A stretch of DNA of 64,000 nucleotides, taken from NCBI GenBank assembly GCA_016721925.1, contig JADKHE010000013.1, positions 248,001-312,000 of the forward strand, read 5' to 3'. Under the pieces are notes generated by a model. It worked only from the letters and a program-made list of their open reading frames with translations. It did no database searches and was not told the origin of the DNA. The DNA comes from Candidatus Skiveiella danica. Lineage in GTDB: Bacteria; Pseudomonadota; Gammaproteobacteria; Burkholderiales; Burkholderiaceae_C. Each line of letters starts with the position of its first letter. Position 1 is the stretch's first letter. The translations under genes and the position numbers were made by a program. Shown piece by piece: positions 25,436 to 35,849 of the stretch.

Positions 25436-26908
25436 TCAGTCTCGCTCGAACACCGCCATGCTCTCCACGTGCGCGGTGTGCGGGAACATGTTGACCACGC
25501 CGGCCTGCACGCAGCGGTAGCCGCCCAGGTGCACCAGCAGGCCGGCGTCGCGGGCCAGCGTCGCCGGGTTGCAGCTGACGTAGACGATGCGCTTCGGGGG
25601 TGTCCAGTGCGCCGCGCCGGGCGGCAGCGGCGGCGCGTCTTCGGCGCCGACGCGCGCCTGGTGCAGGTCGGCGACGGCTTTGGCCAAGGCGAAGGCGCCT
25701 TCGCGCGGCGGGTCCACCAGCCACTTGTCGGCGGTGCCGTCGGCCACCAGCATGGCCGGCGTCATTTCGAAAAGATTACGCGCTACAAACTCAGTAGCAC
25801 ACAATGACCGAAGTGCGCTGGGATCGGCCTTGTTTTTCTCATAATTCTCCCGGGAGCGGGCCACCAGGGTCTCGCTGCCCTCGATGCCGAGCACCTCTCG
25901 CGCCTGGGTGGCCAGCGGCAACGTGAAGTTGCCCAGGCCGCAGAACCAGTCGATGACCCGTTCGTGCTTTTCCACCGCCAGCAGGCGCAGCGCGCGCGAC
26001 ACCAGCACGCGATTGATGTGCGGGTTGACCTGCGTGAAGTCGGTCGGCTTGAAGGGCATGCTGATGCCGAAGTCGGGCAAGGCATACGCCAAAGTGGTGC
26101 CCCCTTCGTCGAGCAGATGCACCGTATCGGGGCCTTTCGGCTGCAGCCACCATTGCACGTCGTATTGCACCGCAAAGGTGCGCAAACGGGCCAGATCGCC
26201 TTCGGACAACGGCTCCAGATGCCGCAGCACCAGCGCCGTGACGTCGTCGCCGCCGGCCAGTTCGATCTGCGGACAGGTCTCGCGCGCATCCATGCTGAAG
26301 ATCAGCGCGCGCAACGGCAGCAGCATCGCATCGACATGGGGCGGCAGCACCGGGCATTCGCGGATGTCCGCCACGTAGCGGCTCTTGCGCTCGTGAAAGC
26401 CGATCAGCACCTCCCCTTTCTTATGCACGTAGCGCACCGACAGACGCGCGCGGTAGCGGTAGCCCCAGGTCGGCCCTTCGATCGGGCGCAGCAGGGTTTC
26501 GGCGCGCACCTTGGCCAGGTGCCAGAGGTTGTCTTCCAGCACACGCTGCTTGACGGCCACCTGGGCGGCCGCGTGCAAGTGCTGCATCTTGCAGCCCCCG
26601 CAGGCGCCGGTGTGCAGGCCGAAATGCGGGCAGCCAGGGCGCACCCGCTGCGAGGACTCCTGGTGGATGGCCGTGACGGTGCCCGCCTCCCAGTTGTTCT
26701 TCTTGCGGTGCACGTTGACGCTGACCACCTCGAACGGCAGCGCGCCTTCGATGAACACCACCTTGCCATCGGGCTTGCGGGCAATGCCCTGGGCCTCGAT
26801 GTCGAGGGAGTCGACCTTGAGCCACCCGGCGGGCAGGGCCGGCGATTCGGCCGGGGCGTCAGGGGCGTGGGGGGGCGGAACAGGTGCGCAAACGGTTTCT
26901 TCGGTCAT
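25436..26908 (-). CDS. rlmD: 23S rRNA (uracil-1939-C5)-methyltransferase RlmD
   Basis: 490-aa SAM-dependent RNA m5U methyltransferase of the TrmA/RumA family. An N-terminal TRAM-like domain ('LKVDSLDIEAQGIARKPDGK') precedes the 4Fe-4S motif 'GCPHFGLHTGACGGCKMQHL' and a later 'RECPVL' cysteine. The catalytic domain shows 'VIDWFCGLGNFTLPLA', the PP motif 'LVDPPREGAF', the nucleophile Cys446 in 'YVSCNPATLARD' and the general base region 'FPHTAHVES'. The Fe-S cysteines favour RlmD over TrmA. A short inserted segment (about residues 357-376) coincides with a dispersed repeat. Confidence 0.92.
   Translation of the reverse strand: MTEETVCAPVPPPHAPDAPAESPALPAGWLKVDSLDIEAQGIARKPDGKVVFIEGALPFEVVSVNVHRKKNNWEAGTVTAIHQESSQRVRPGCPHFGLHTGACGGCKMQHLHAAAQVAVKQRVLEDNLWHLAKVRAETLLRPIEGPTWGYRYRARLSVRYVHKKGEVLIGFHERKSRYVADIRECPVLPPHVDAMLLPLRALIFSMDARETCPQIELAGGDDVTALVLRHLEPLSEGDLARLRTFAVQYDVQWWLQPKGPDTVHLLDEGGTTLAYALPDFGISMPFKPTDFTQVNPHINRVLVSRALRLLAVEKHERVIDWFCGLGNFTLPLATQAREVLGIEGSETLVARSRENYEKNKADPSALRSLCATEFVARNLFEMTPAMLVADGTADKWLVDPPREGAFALAKAVADLHQARVGAEDAPPLPPGAAHWTPPKRIVYVSCNPATLARDAGLLVHLGGYRCVQAGVVNMFPHTAHVESMAVFERD
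25781..25840 (+). repeat. dispersed palindromic repeat-like segment (copy F) inside rlmD
   Basis: AGTAGCACACAATGACCGAA then TGCGCTGGGATC on the plus strand is a diverged form of the repeat family. It is translated on the opposite strand as 'KADPSALRSLCATEFVAR', an apparent extra loop between SAM-binding strands of RlmD. Confidence 0.4.
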
Positions 26909-26961
26909 GCCCGGATTGTCTCAGGCCGGCGCGTCGCCGGCCCGGACACAGCCGCAGCAAA

Positions 26962-27921
26962 TCAGCCCACCGCGGGCACGAGGAAGTCGCGGCTGATGCG
27001 CCCGCCCAGCCCGTTCACACGGTCCAGGAACTGGGTCAGGAAGGCATGCAGGCCGGTGGCCAGGATCTCGTCGATGCGGGCAAACTGCAGGTCGGCGCGC
27101 AGGCGCCCGGCATGGCGCAGGGTGTCGCTGTCTTCGTCACTCGCCACCAGCCGCAGGTTGCTCACCACCTCGTTGAGGCTGGCGTGCAGCGAGCGCGGCA
27201 TGTCGGGGCGCAGGATCAGCAGCTCGGCCACGCGCTCGGGCTTGATCACGTCGCGGTAGACCTTGCGGTAGATCTCGAAGCCGCTGACGCTGCGCAGGAT
27301 GGCGCTCCAGTGGTAGAAATCGTATTCCTGTTCATGCTCGCCGACTGTGCCCATGAAGTCATTTTCGACGGCATGGAACTTCACATCGACCAGGCGCGCG
27401 GTGTTGTCGGCGCGCTCCAGGAACGTGCCCAGGCGCATGAAGTACAGGGCCTCGTCCATCAGCATCGTGCCCACGGTCACGCCGCGCGAGAGGTGCGAGC
27501 GGAACTTCACCCATTCAAAGAATTTGCCGGGGTCGCGCTCGAATTCGCCGGTCTTGAGCATGCGGTTGACCTCGAGCCAGGTCTGGTTCTGGGTCTCCCA
27601 GACCTCGGTGGTCAGCGTGCCCCGCACGGCGCGCGCGTTCTCGCGGGCGGCCCGCAGGCAGGAGATGATCGACGAGGGGTTGTCCTCGTCGCTGACCATG
27701 AACTCCATCACGCTGCGCGCGTTGACGTCGCCATGCAGCGCGGTGTAGGCCGGCAGCAGCTCGCTGATGGACAACAGCCCCTGCCAGCCCGCCTCGGCCG
27801 CGCTGGCCGACTGGGGCAACAGCGAGGTCTCGTAGTTGACGTTGAGCATGCGGGCGGTGTTCTCGGCGCGCTCGGTGTAGCGGGACATCCAGAACAGGTG
27901 GTCGGCGGTACGTGACAGCAT
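26962..27921 (-). CDS. alpha-E domain protein (split partner of ATP-grasp)
   Basis: 319-aa all-helical alpha-E (DUF403) protein: 'MLSRTADHLFWMSRYTERAE', with 'SDEDNPSSIISCLRAAREN' and 'LERADNTARLVDVKFH'. It follows the ATP-grasp gene by 9 nt; its ribosome site GAGGGAA overlaps that gene's stop region, so co-translation is likely. Comparative genomics groups alpha-E proteins with circularly permuted ATP-grasp enzymes and transglutaminases as a predicted peptide synthesis or modification system. No catalytic residues are established for alpha-E. Confidence 0.93.
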   Translation of the reverse strand: MLSRTADHLFWMSRYTERAENTARMLNVNYETSLLPQSASAAEAGWQGLLSISELLPAYTALHGDVNARSVMEFMVSDEDNPSSIISCLRAARENARAVRGTLTTEVWETQNQTWLEVNRMLKTGEFERDPGKFFEWVKFRSHLSRGVTVGTMLMDEALYFMRLGTFLERADNTARLVDVKFHAVENDFMGTVGEHEQEYDFYHWSAILRSVSGFEIYRKVYRDVIKPERVAELLILRPDMPRSLHASLNEVVSNLRLVASDEDSDTLRHAGRLRADLQFARIDEILATGLHAFLTQFLDRVNGLGGRISRDFLVPAVG

Positions 27922-27930
27922 ATATTTCCC

Positions 27931-29427
27931 TCAAACTTCCAAGATCCAGGTGTCCTTGGTGCCGCCGCCCTGCGACGAGTTCACCACCAGGGAGCCCTCC
28001 TTGAGCGCCACGCGCGTCAGCCCCCCCGGCACCATCTGCACATGGCGTCCCGACAGCACGAAGGGTCGCAGGTCGATGTGGCGCGGGGCGACGCCCGACT
28101 CCACGTAGGTGGGGCAGCTCGACAGGCTCAGCGTGGGCTGGGCGATGTAGCCCGCCGGATTGGCCAGCACGGCCTTGCCGAAGTCCTCGATCTCGGCCTT
28201 CGTCGCAGCCGGGCCGACCAGCATGCCGTAACCACCCGCGCCATGCACCTCCTTGACCACCAGGTCCTTGAGGTTGGCCATCACGTATTTCAGGTCCTCG
28301 GGGTTGCGGCACATGTACGTGGGCACATTGTTCAGGATGGGTTTTTCGCCGAGGTAGAACTCGATCATCTTGGGCACATAGGGGTAGATCGACTTGTCGT
28401 CGGCCACCCCGGTGCCCACGGCGTTGCAGATCGCCACATGGCCGGCGCGGTAGGCCTCCATCAGGCCGGCACAACCCAGGGTGGAGGTCGGGCGGAACAC
28501 CTGGGGATCGAGGAAGTCGTCGTCCACGCGGCGGTAGATCACGTCCACGCGCTTGGGGCCGCGGGTGGTGCGCATGTAGACGAAACTGTCCTTGACGAAC
28601 AGGTCCTGGCCCTCGACCAGTTCCACGCCCATCTGCTGCGCCAGGAAGGCGTGCTCGAAATAGGCGCTGTTGTACATGCCTGGCGTGAGCACCACCACCG
28701 TGGGCTCGGCCGTGGTGCTGGGGGCGCTGGCGCGCAGGGTATCGAGCAGCAGGTCGGGGTAATGGGCGACCGGCGCCACGCGGTTCTGGCTGAACAGTTC
28801 GGGGAACAGCCGCATCATCATCTTGCGGTTTTCCAGCATGTAGCTCACGCCGCTGGGCACGCGCAGGTTGTCTTCGAGCACGTAGTACTCGCCCTTGCCC
28901 TTAGCGTCCGGGGCGCGCACGATATCGATGCCGCTGATGTGCGAATAAATGCCGTTGGGCACGTCCACCCCCATCATTTCGGGGCGGAACTGGGCATTGC
29001 CCTCGATCTGCTCGCGCGGCACCACGCCGGCCTTGAGGATCTCCTGCTCGTGGTAGACGTCGTGGATGAAGCGGTTCAGCGCCGTGACCCGCTGCACCAG
29101 GCCTTTTTCCATGCTGCGCCACTCGTGCGCGGGGATGATGCGCGGGATCAGGTCAAAGGGGATCAGGCGCTCGGTGCCCGAGCCGTCCTCGTCCTTGGCG
29201 CCATAGACGGCAAACGTGATGCCGACACGGCGGAAGATCATCTCGGCCTCGTCGCGGCGCGAGCGCATCACGGTGTCCGGCTGGCCGGCGAGCCACTTCG
29301 CATAGGCCTCGTAGTGCGGCCGCACGCCCTGCCCGGACCCCTGGCTCTGGCTCTGTCCGCCCTGGGACTGTGATTGACCCGTTCCCTGGGGGGTCAGTTG
29401 GGCATACATCTCGTCAAATTTCAGCAT
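27931..29427 (-). CDS. circularly permuted ATP-grasp protein (split version)
   Basis: About 498 aa from ATG 29427 (AGGAGA site, 8-nt spacing). A Gln/Ser/Gly-rich stretch (residues 14-34, 'GTGQSQSQGGQSQSQGSGQG') precedes the conserved domain: 'RLIPFDLIPRIIPAHEW', 'LEDNLRVPSGVSYMLENRK' (ATP-grasp acid and loop), 'VVLTPGMYNSAYFEHAFLA' and 'DVIYRRVDDDFLDP', then 'VVKEVHGAGGYGMLVGP'. It should ligate a carboxylate to an amine using ATP; substrate unknown. It pairs with the alpha-E gene downstream. A fused homologue of both lies at 35850. Confidence 0.93.
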   Translation of the reverse strand: MLKFDEMYAQLTPQGTGQSQSQGGQSQSQGSGQGVRPHYEAYAKWLAGQPDTVMRSRRDEAEMIFRRVGITFAVYGAKDEDGSGTERLIPFDLIPRIIPAHEWRSMEKGLVQRVTALNRFIHDVYHEQEILKAGVVPREQIEGNAQFRPEMMGVDVPNGIYSHISGIDIVRAPDAKGKGEYYVLEDNLRVPSGVSYMLENRKMMMRLFPELFSQNRVAPVAHYPDLLLDTLRASAPSTTAEPTVVVLTPGMYNSAYFEHAFLAQQMGVELVEGQDLFVKDSFVYMRTTRGPKRVDVIYRRVDDDFLDPQVFRPTSTLGCAGLMEAYRAGHVAICNAVGTGVADDKSIYPYVPKMIEFYLGEKPILNNVPTYMCRNPEDLKYVMANLKDLVVKEVHGAGGYGMLVGPAATKAEIEDFGKAVLANPAGYIAQPTLSLSSCPTYVESGVAPRHIDLRPFVLSGRHVQMVPGGLTRVALKEGSLVVNSSQGGGTKDTWILEV

Positions 29428-29560
29428 TGCAAGTTCTCCTACGCACAGGATAGCAAGTTGCGCGCCAGCTTGGTGCACAAACGGCGCCACCTGATGCCGA
29501 TCGTCCGGCTGGCCTCACCCCTTCTTGATCCGCATCAATCAGAGAAGCATCAGGCCGGGT

Positions 29561-32059
29561 TCAGCGCACAAAGTGATGCCAGTAGCGCCGCGCCACATCG
29601 CGCTGGCAGGCCACCGCGTCCGGGCTTGAGGACGTCCAGGTGGCCGCGCCACAGCGAGCCGACTCGACGACGCGGATCGCGCGCTCGCGGTAACGCTCCA
29701 GCACGCCTGGCGCCGGGTGACCGAAGCGGTTGCGGTACCCGGCCTGGACCAGCACGACGCCCGGCTGCACCGCATCCAGAAACGCGGGGGTGGACGAGGT
29801 CTTGCTGCCGTGGTGCGGCATGAGCAGCAGATCGGCGCGCAGGCTGTCGCCCGAAGCCACCAGCCGCGCTTCCTGCGCCGCCTCGATGTCGCCCGCCAGC
29901 AGCGCGGTGCGCCGGCCGTTGCCGATGCGCATTACGCAACTCATGGCATTGGACCGGGTGCCGCTGTCGTAGTCCGCCTCTTGCGGGTGCAGGAACTCGA
30001 ATGTCACGCCATCCCAGGTCCAGCGCTGGCCGGCCATGCAGCGCATGGCAGCGCGCGGCGCCTGCAGCTCGTGGTCGTCTTCGATCGAACTCAGCAGGTC
30101 GGCCTGCGGCTGCATGGCCAGAACCGCGCGGGCGCCGCCGGTGTGGTCGGTATCGCGGTGGCTCAGCACCAGCGCGTCCACCCGCTCGTCCAGCGCGCGC
30201 AGCAGCGGCACCAGCACGCGGTGGCCGGCGTCACTCTCGGCGGAGAAGCGCGGCCCGGCGTCGTAGACCAGGGCATGGCCAGCCGTGCGCACGAGGACCG
30301 CGTTGCCCTGCCCGACGTCGGCCGCCAGAAGTTCGAATTCACCCGGTGCAGGACGCGGCGCCTGCCACAACAGCACCGGCAACAAAAGCGGCAGACCCAG
30401 CGCCCGCACGCCCCAGGGCAACCGCGCGGCCAGCAGCACGCCGCCGGTCACCCCTGCTACGCCGGCCCACAGGGGCGTGGCAGCCATCGACACTGTGGCA
30501 AACGGCAGGCTGGCGAGCCATCCCAGCAGCGCCGCCAGTGGGCCCAGTGTCCAGGCGGCGAAGTCCCACAGGGCCGGCAGGAGCACGCCCGCCAGCGCCA
30601 GCGGCGTGACCACCAGTGTGATCCACGGAATCGCCAGCAGGTTGGCCACCAGGCCCACCACCGAGACCTGACCGAACAGCAGCAGGCTCAGCGGGGTCAG
30701 CGCCAGCGTCACCACCGCCTGCTCCCGCAGCAACTGGCGGGTTTTATGGAAAAAATAGCCCCATCCCAGCGTCGAAGGGTCGTCTTTAGCTCCTGAATCC
30801 GTAGCAAACAACACCCCGACGGCGACGAAACTCAGCCAGAAGCCGGCCTGCGTCAACGCCCAGGGATCCACCGCGACCACGACCGCGCAGGCCAGCAGCC
30901 AGACCGTCGGCCAGGGCCATTGCCGCCCGCTCAGGCGCAGCGCTGCCACCGTGGCCAGCATCACGATCGTGCGCTGGGCCGGCACCCCCCAGCCGCTGAA
31001 CACCGCATAGGCGGCTGCAAGGGCCACGCCGCCGATCAGCGCCGCGGCCGGCGCGGGCAGCCACAGGCACAGCCGCCATCCCCACAGCGCCGAGCGCCGC
31101 CACAGCGCGCCGATCAGCGCCGCAGCCACCCAGGCAAACAGGGTGATGTGCAGCCCGGAAATGCTCATCAGGTGGGCCACGCCGGTGGCACGGAAGATGT
31201 CCCAGTCGGCGCGCTCGATGGCGGCCTGGTCGCCCGTGACCAGTGCGGCCAGAATACCCGCGCTGCGCGCACGCTCCGGGCTCCCGTCGCCGACGCGCGC
31301 CAGGATGGCGTCGCGCACCGACTGGCGGGCCTGCTCCACCGGGTGTGCCCAGGTCATGGCCAGGCGCTGCGGCGGCAGGTCTTTCAGGCCCGAGCGCACA
31401 TATCCGGTGGCCTGCAGCCCCTGTTCCCAGAGCCAGAGTTCGTAGTCGAAGCCATGCGGATTGAGGTTGCCGTGCGGGGCTTTAAGGCGCACCGTCATCT
31501 GCCAGCGCTCCCCGGGGCGCAGGTCGGCCGGCTGACGCTGCAACTCCAGCGTCGCCCCATCCGCCGCCACGGCGGCGCCGCCATACCAGCCCAGGAGCAC
31601 CCGCCGCGGAACGGCCACCGCAGCGCCGTCCAGCGTGGCGGCCTCAATGTCGAAGCGGAAACGCACGCCGGCCTCGTTGCGTTGCGGCATGGCCCCCACC
31701 TGGCCGACCAGTGTCAGGTCGCGCCCCTCCAGCGCCGGGCTCAGACCCTGCTGCGCATACACGGTGGCGCGCCAGCCGCACAGGCCGAAACCGATGGCCG
31801 CTGCTGCGAATGCCAACAGCAACCGGGCGACCCAGGCGGGGTTTTCCGATGGCCAAGGGCCCGCCCGGCGCGCCAGCACCGCCCACGCCCAGCCGCCAAG
31901 AGGTGCCGCGAACAGAGCCGCGTACACCCAAGCCGCCCACAACTGCGCCTGCTGCAATTGCAGCGCATGGCCCGCCACGAAACCGGTCATGACCACCGAA
32001 CCGGCCCAGAGCCCGCCACTGGCGCGGGTTTCGTCCGGATTCAGGGGGTCGTGCATCAC
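29561..32059 (-). CDS. comEC: ComEC/Rec2 DNA-uptake channel protein
   Basis: 832-aa polytopic membrane protein that carries transforming ssDNA across the inner membrane. The order is N-terminal helices, an OB-like soluble part, the Competence domain ('GVAHLMSISGLHITLFAWVA', 'FSGWGVPAQRTIVMLATVAA') and a C-terminal metallo-beta-lactamase domain with 'AADVGQGNAVLVRTAG', 'LSHRDTDHTGGARAVL' and 'LLMPHHGSKTSS'. All three regions are intact. A dispersed repeat is read in frame within the central loop. It is bracketed by the two peptide-ligase loci; no functional link is known. Confidence 0.95.
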   Translation of the reverse strand: MMHDPLNPDETRASGGLWAGSVVMTGFVAGHALQLQQAQLWAAWVYAALFAAPLGGWAWAVLARRAGPWPSENPAWVARLLLAFAAAAIGFGLCGWRATVYAQQGLSPALEGRDLTLVGQVGAMPQRNEAGVRFRFDIEAATLDGAAVAVPRRVLLGWYGGAAVAADGATLELQRQPADLRPGERWQMTVRLKAPHGNLNPHGFDYELWLWEQGLQATGYVRSGLKDLPPQRLAMTWAHPVEQARQSVRDAILARVGDGSPERARSAGILAALVTGDQAAIERADWDIFRATGVAHLMSISGLHITLFAWVAAALIGALWRRSALWGWRLCLWLPAPAAALIGGVALAAAYAVFSGWGVPAQRTIVMLATVAALRLSGRQWPWPTVWLLACAVVVAVDPWALTQAGFWLSFVAVGVLFATDSGAKDDPSTLGWGYFFHKTRQLLREQAVVTLALTPLSLLLFGQVSVVGLVANLLAIPWITLVVTPLALAGVLLPALWDFAAWTLGPLAALLGWLASLPFATVSMAATPLWAGVAGVTGGVLLAARLPWGVRALGLPLLLPVLLWQAPRPAPGEFELLAADVGQGNAVLVRTAGHALVYDAGPRFSAESDAGHRVLVPLLRALDERVDALVLSHRDTDHTGGARAVLAMQPQADLLSSIEDDHELQAPRAAMRCMAGQRWTWDGVTFEFLHPQEADYDSGTRSNAMSCVMRIGNGRRTALLAGDIEAAQEARLVASGDSLRADLLLMPHHGSKTSSTPAFLDAVQPGVVLVQAGYRNRFGHPAPGVLERYRERAIRVVESARCGAATWTSSSPDAVACQRDVARRYWHHFVR
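30741..30810 (-). repeat. dispersed palindromic repeat (copy G) inside comEC
   Basis: On the minus strand: GACCCTTCGACGCTGGGA followed by TGGGGCTATTTTTTCC. It is translated in frame as 'KDDPSTLGWGYFFHK' in a loop between membrane segments of ComEC. Confidence 0.5.
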
Positions 32060-32188
32060 GCCATGCTAAACGGACATCGACACAGAGCGGTCGACTGGCT
32101 CGGGTCTTGCTAGGATCGGGTACCCGCCCCGGCGCATCCGTGCGCCCGGCTGCCTGACCGATTTGAACCGAACCCACCCGAGACGCGA

Positions 32189-35100
32189 ATGTCCATCCAC
32201 GCCGCCCTGAACCACGTCACCCACTACAAATACGACCGCCCGGTCACGCTGGGGCCCCAGGTGGTCCGCCTGCGCCCGGCGCCGCACTGCCGCAGCAACA
32301 TCATTTCGTACTCGCTCAAGATCGAGCCGGTGGGCCACTTCGTCAACTGGCAGCAGGACCCGTTTGCCAACTACCAGGCCCGTCTGGTGTTTCCCGAAAA
32401 GGCCACCGAGTTCAAGGTGACGGTCGACCTGGTGGCCGAGATGGCGGTCTACAACCCGTTCGACTTTTTCCTGGAGCCCGACGCGGAGGAGTTCCCGTTC
32501 ACCTACGCGCCGGAGCTCAAGCAGGAGCTGGCACCCTACCTGATCACCGAGCCGGCCACGCCGCTGGTGCAGGCCTACCTGGACAAGATCGACCGCACCA
32601 AGCGGCGCAGCGTGATCTTCCTGGTCGATTTGAACCAGATGGTGCACAAGGACATCAACTACACCATCCGCATGGAGCCTGGCGTGCAGACGCCCGAGGA
32701 GACGCTGACGCTGGGCTCCGGCTCCTGCCGCGACTCCGGCTGGCTGCTGGTGCAGCTGCTGCGCCACTGCGGCCTGGCGGCGCGCTTCGTCTCGGGCTAC
32801 CTGATCCAGCTGGCGCCCGACGTGAAGAGCCTGGACGGCCCCAGCGGCACCGAGGTCGACTTCACCGACCTGCACGCCTGGTGCGAGGTCTACCTGCCCG
32901 GCGCCGGCTGGGTGGGGCTGGACGCCACCTCCGGCCTGCTGGCCGGTGAAGGCCACATTCCGCTGGCCTGCACTCCCACCCCATCAAGCGCCGCGCCCAT
33001 CGAAGGCGGCGTGGACGAGTGCGAGGTCGAGTTCGCCCACCACATGCAGGTCACGCGCATCTATGAATCCCCGCGCGTCACCCTGCCCTACACCGACGAA
33101 CAATGGGCCGACGTGATGGCGCTGGGCGCCAAGGTCGACCAGGAGCTCGTCGCCGGCGACGTGCGCCTGACCATGGGCGGCGAGCCCACCTTTGTGGCCG
33201 TGAACGACCGCGACGCGGCGGAATGGAACACCGACGCCCTGGGGCCGACCAAGCGCGGCCTGGCCAGCGAGCTGGTGCACAAGCTGCGCGACGAATACGG
33301 CCAGGGCGGCTTCCTGCACTTCGGCCAGGGCAAGTGGTACCCCGGCGAGCAGCTGCCGCGCTGGGCCCTGTCGATCTGCTGGCGCGCCGACGGCCAGCCG
33401 ATCTGGCACGACCCCAGCCTGTTTGCCGACGAGCGCGAGCCGCATGCGTACACCGCGGAGGATTCGCAGCGCTTCATCCAGACGCTGTCGCGCAAGCTCG
33501 GCCTGTCCGACCGCTTCATCGAACCCGGCTACGAGGACACCTGGTACTACCTGTGGCGCGAGCGCCGCCTGCCGGTCAACGTGGACCCGTTCGAGTCGAA
33601 GCTGGAAGACGAGATGGAGCGCATCCGCCTGCGCCGCGTCTTCACCCAGGGGCTGGACACCGTCGTCGGCTACGTGCTGCCGCTGCAGTGCAACCCGCCC
33701 GTCGGCCCCGGCCTGGCCGGTCCGCTGTGGACCACCGGGCCCTGGTTCTTCCGCGACGAGCGCATGTACCTGCTTCCCGGGCGATTCGCCGATGGGCTAC
33801 CGCCTGCCGCTGGATTCCCTGCCCTGGGTCAGCAAGGCCGACTACCCCTACCTGATCGAGCAGGACCCCTACGCCGCCCGCGACGCCCTGCCCCAGGCCA
33901 CGACGCTGCGCGCCCAGTACAACACCGTGCAGGCCGGCCCGGACGGCGCCGGTGGCTATGCGGCCCACACCACCGGCGGCGGCTTTGCCGAAGGCGGCGT
34001 GGTGGCGGTGCAAGGCCAGGGCCATGGCAGCGGCGCGGGCCGGCCCAGCGCCGAGCAGGCCAACTGGCGCGGCGAGATCCAGCCGTCGCATGCCCCGCTC
34101 AGCACCGATGCGACGCGCGCACCGCAGCGCCAGGAGTCCGCGCACTGGATCACCCGCACCGCGCTGTGCGTGGAGGTGCGCGACCCGATGCGCGCCAATG
34201 GCCCGAAGGCCGAGGCCGAGCACGGCGGCAAGAGCGGCGTGCTGTACGTCTTCATGCCACCGCTGGCGCGCCTGGAGGACTACCTGGACCTGGTCGCCGC
34301 GGTCGAAGCCACGGCGGCGGAGCTGCGCATGAAGATCGTGCTCGAAGGCTACCCGCCGCCGCGCGACCCGCGCCTGAAGCTGCTGCAGGTCACGCCCGAC
34401 CCGGGTGTCATCGAGGTCAACATCCACCCGGCCCACAACTGGGGCGAGCTGGTGCAGCACACCGAGTTCCTGTACCAGGCGGCGTTCGAGACGCGCCTGT
34501 CGGCCGAGAAGTTCATGACCGACGGGCGCCACACCGGCACCGGCGGCGGCAACCACTTCGTGCTCGGCGGCGCCACGCCGTCCGACAGCCCCTTCCTGCG
34601 CAAGCCCGAGCTGCTGGCCAGCCTGATCCTGTACTGGCACAACCACCCGTCCCTGAGCTACCTGTTCAGCGGCATGTTCGTCGGCCCGACCAGCCAGGCC
34701 CCGCGCGTGGACGAAGCCCGCAACGACCAGCTGTACGAGCTGGAGATCGCGCTGCACGAGGTCTATGCCAACCGCGAGCGCTTCGGGACCGACATGCCGC
34801 CCTGGCTGGTGGACCGCACGCTGCGCAACATCCTGGTGGACGTCACCGGCAACACGCACCGCAGCGAGTTCTGCATCGACAAGCTGTACTCGCCCGACAG
34901 CTCGACCGGCCGCCTCGGCCTGCTGGAGCTGCGCGCCTTCGAGATGCCGCCGCACGCCCGCATGAGCGTGGCGCAACAGCTGCTGCTGCGCGCCTTGGTG
35001 GCGCGTTTCTGGAAGGAGCCCTACCGCGCGCCCGTCACCCGCTGGGGCACCGAGCTGCACGACCGCTTCCTGCTGCCGACCTTCATCCAGATGGACTTCG

Positions 35101-35728
35101 CCGACATCATGGCCGAGATGCGCCAGGCCGGCTACGCCTTCGACGACGCCTGGTTCGCCCCGCACTTCGAGTTCCGCTTCCCGCTGGTGGGCGAGGTCAA
35201 GAGCATGGGCATCGAGCTCACGCTGCGCAACGCCCTGGAGCCCTGGCACGTGATGGGCGAGGAAGGCTCGTCCGGCGGCACCGTGCGCTATGTGGACTCG
35301 TCGCTGGAGCGCATCGAGGTGCGCGTCACCGGCCTGAACGAAAGCCGCTACGTCATCACCTGCAACGGCCGCCCGCTGCCCATGCAGTCCACCGGCACCA
35401 CGGGTGAGTTCGTGGCCGGCGTGCGCTACAAGGCCTGGAACCCGCCGTCGAGCCTGCACCCGTCGATCGGCGTGCACGCGCCGCTGACGTTCGACATCGT
35501 GGACACCTGGATGAAGCGCTCGCTGGGCGGCTGCCAGTACTTTGTCGCCCACCCGGGCGGGCTGAACTACGAGTCCTTCCCGGTCAACTCCTACGAGGCC
35601 GAGAGCCGCCGGCTGTCCCGCTTCACCCGCATGGGCCACACCCCGGGCCTCATGAGCGTGCCGCCGGCCAGCATCGACGTGCCGGGCAGCCGCGAGTTCC
35701 CGTTCACGCTCGACCTGCGGCGCCAGTT
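32189..35728 (+). CDS. transglutaminase-like / DUF2126 protein (1-nt frameshift)
   Basis: About 1,180 aa in two frames joined at the GGG 33779-33781: '..ERMYLLPG' continues as 'DSPMGYRLPLDSLPWVSKAD' after removing one G. Residues 1-110 are the bacterial transglutaminase N-terminal domain; the core has the Cys-His-Asp set C180 ('GSGSCRDSGWLL'), H229 ('DLHAWCEVY') and D245 ('GLDATSG'). The long C-terminal part is DUF2126 ('LTMGGEPTFVAVNDRDAAEW', 'IHPAHNWGELVQHTEFLYQA'). The true end lies just after 'FPFTLDLRR', where a poly-G tract obscures the stop. The transglutaminase fold here may act as a peptidase or acyl transferase on the ATP-grasp product. First gene of the operon ending in ridA. Confidence 0.9.
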
Positions 35729-35808
35729 GTGGGGGGGGCGGGGGGAGGGGGGGGTTGGGGGGGGGGGGGGGGGTTGTTTGGGGGTGGGGGGGGGGGGGGG
35801 GGGGGGGG
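35729..35808. other. 80-bp poly-G tract at the end of the DUF2126 gene
   Basis: Almost uninterrupted G with a few T, one C and one A replaces the stop codon area and the intergenic sequence before the ATP-grasp/alpha-E gene. It has the same character as the tract at 17781-18894 and is probably an artefact. Confidence 0.85.
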
Positions 35809-35849
35809 CAGCGGATCACGGGCAATCCGGGTAAGCCCCAGCCCACCGG

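Noticed and set aside
31143..32113. Plus-strand frames across comEC
   Set aside because: They are shadows of the intact comEC gene, with no independent start signals or motifs.
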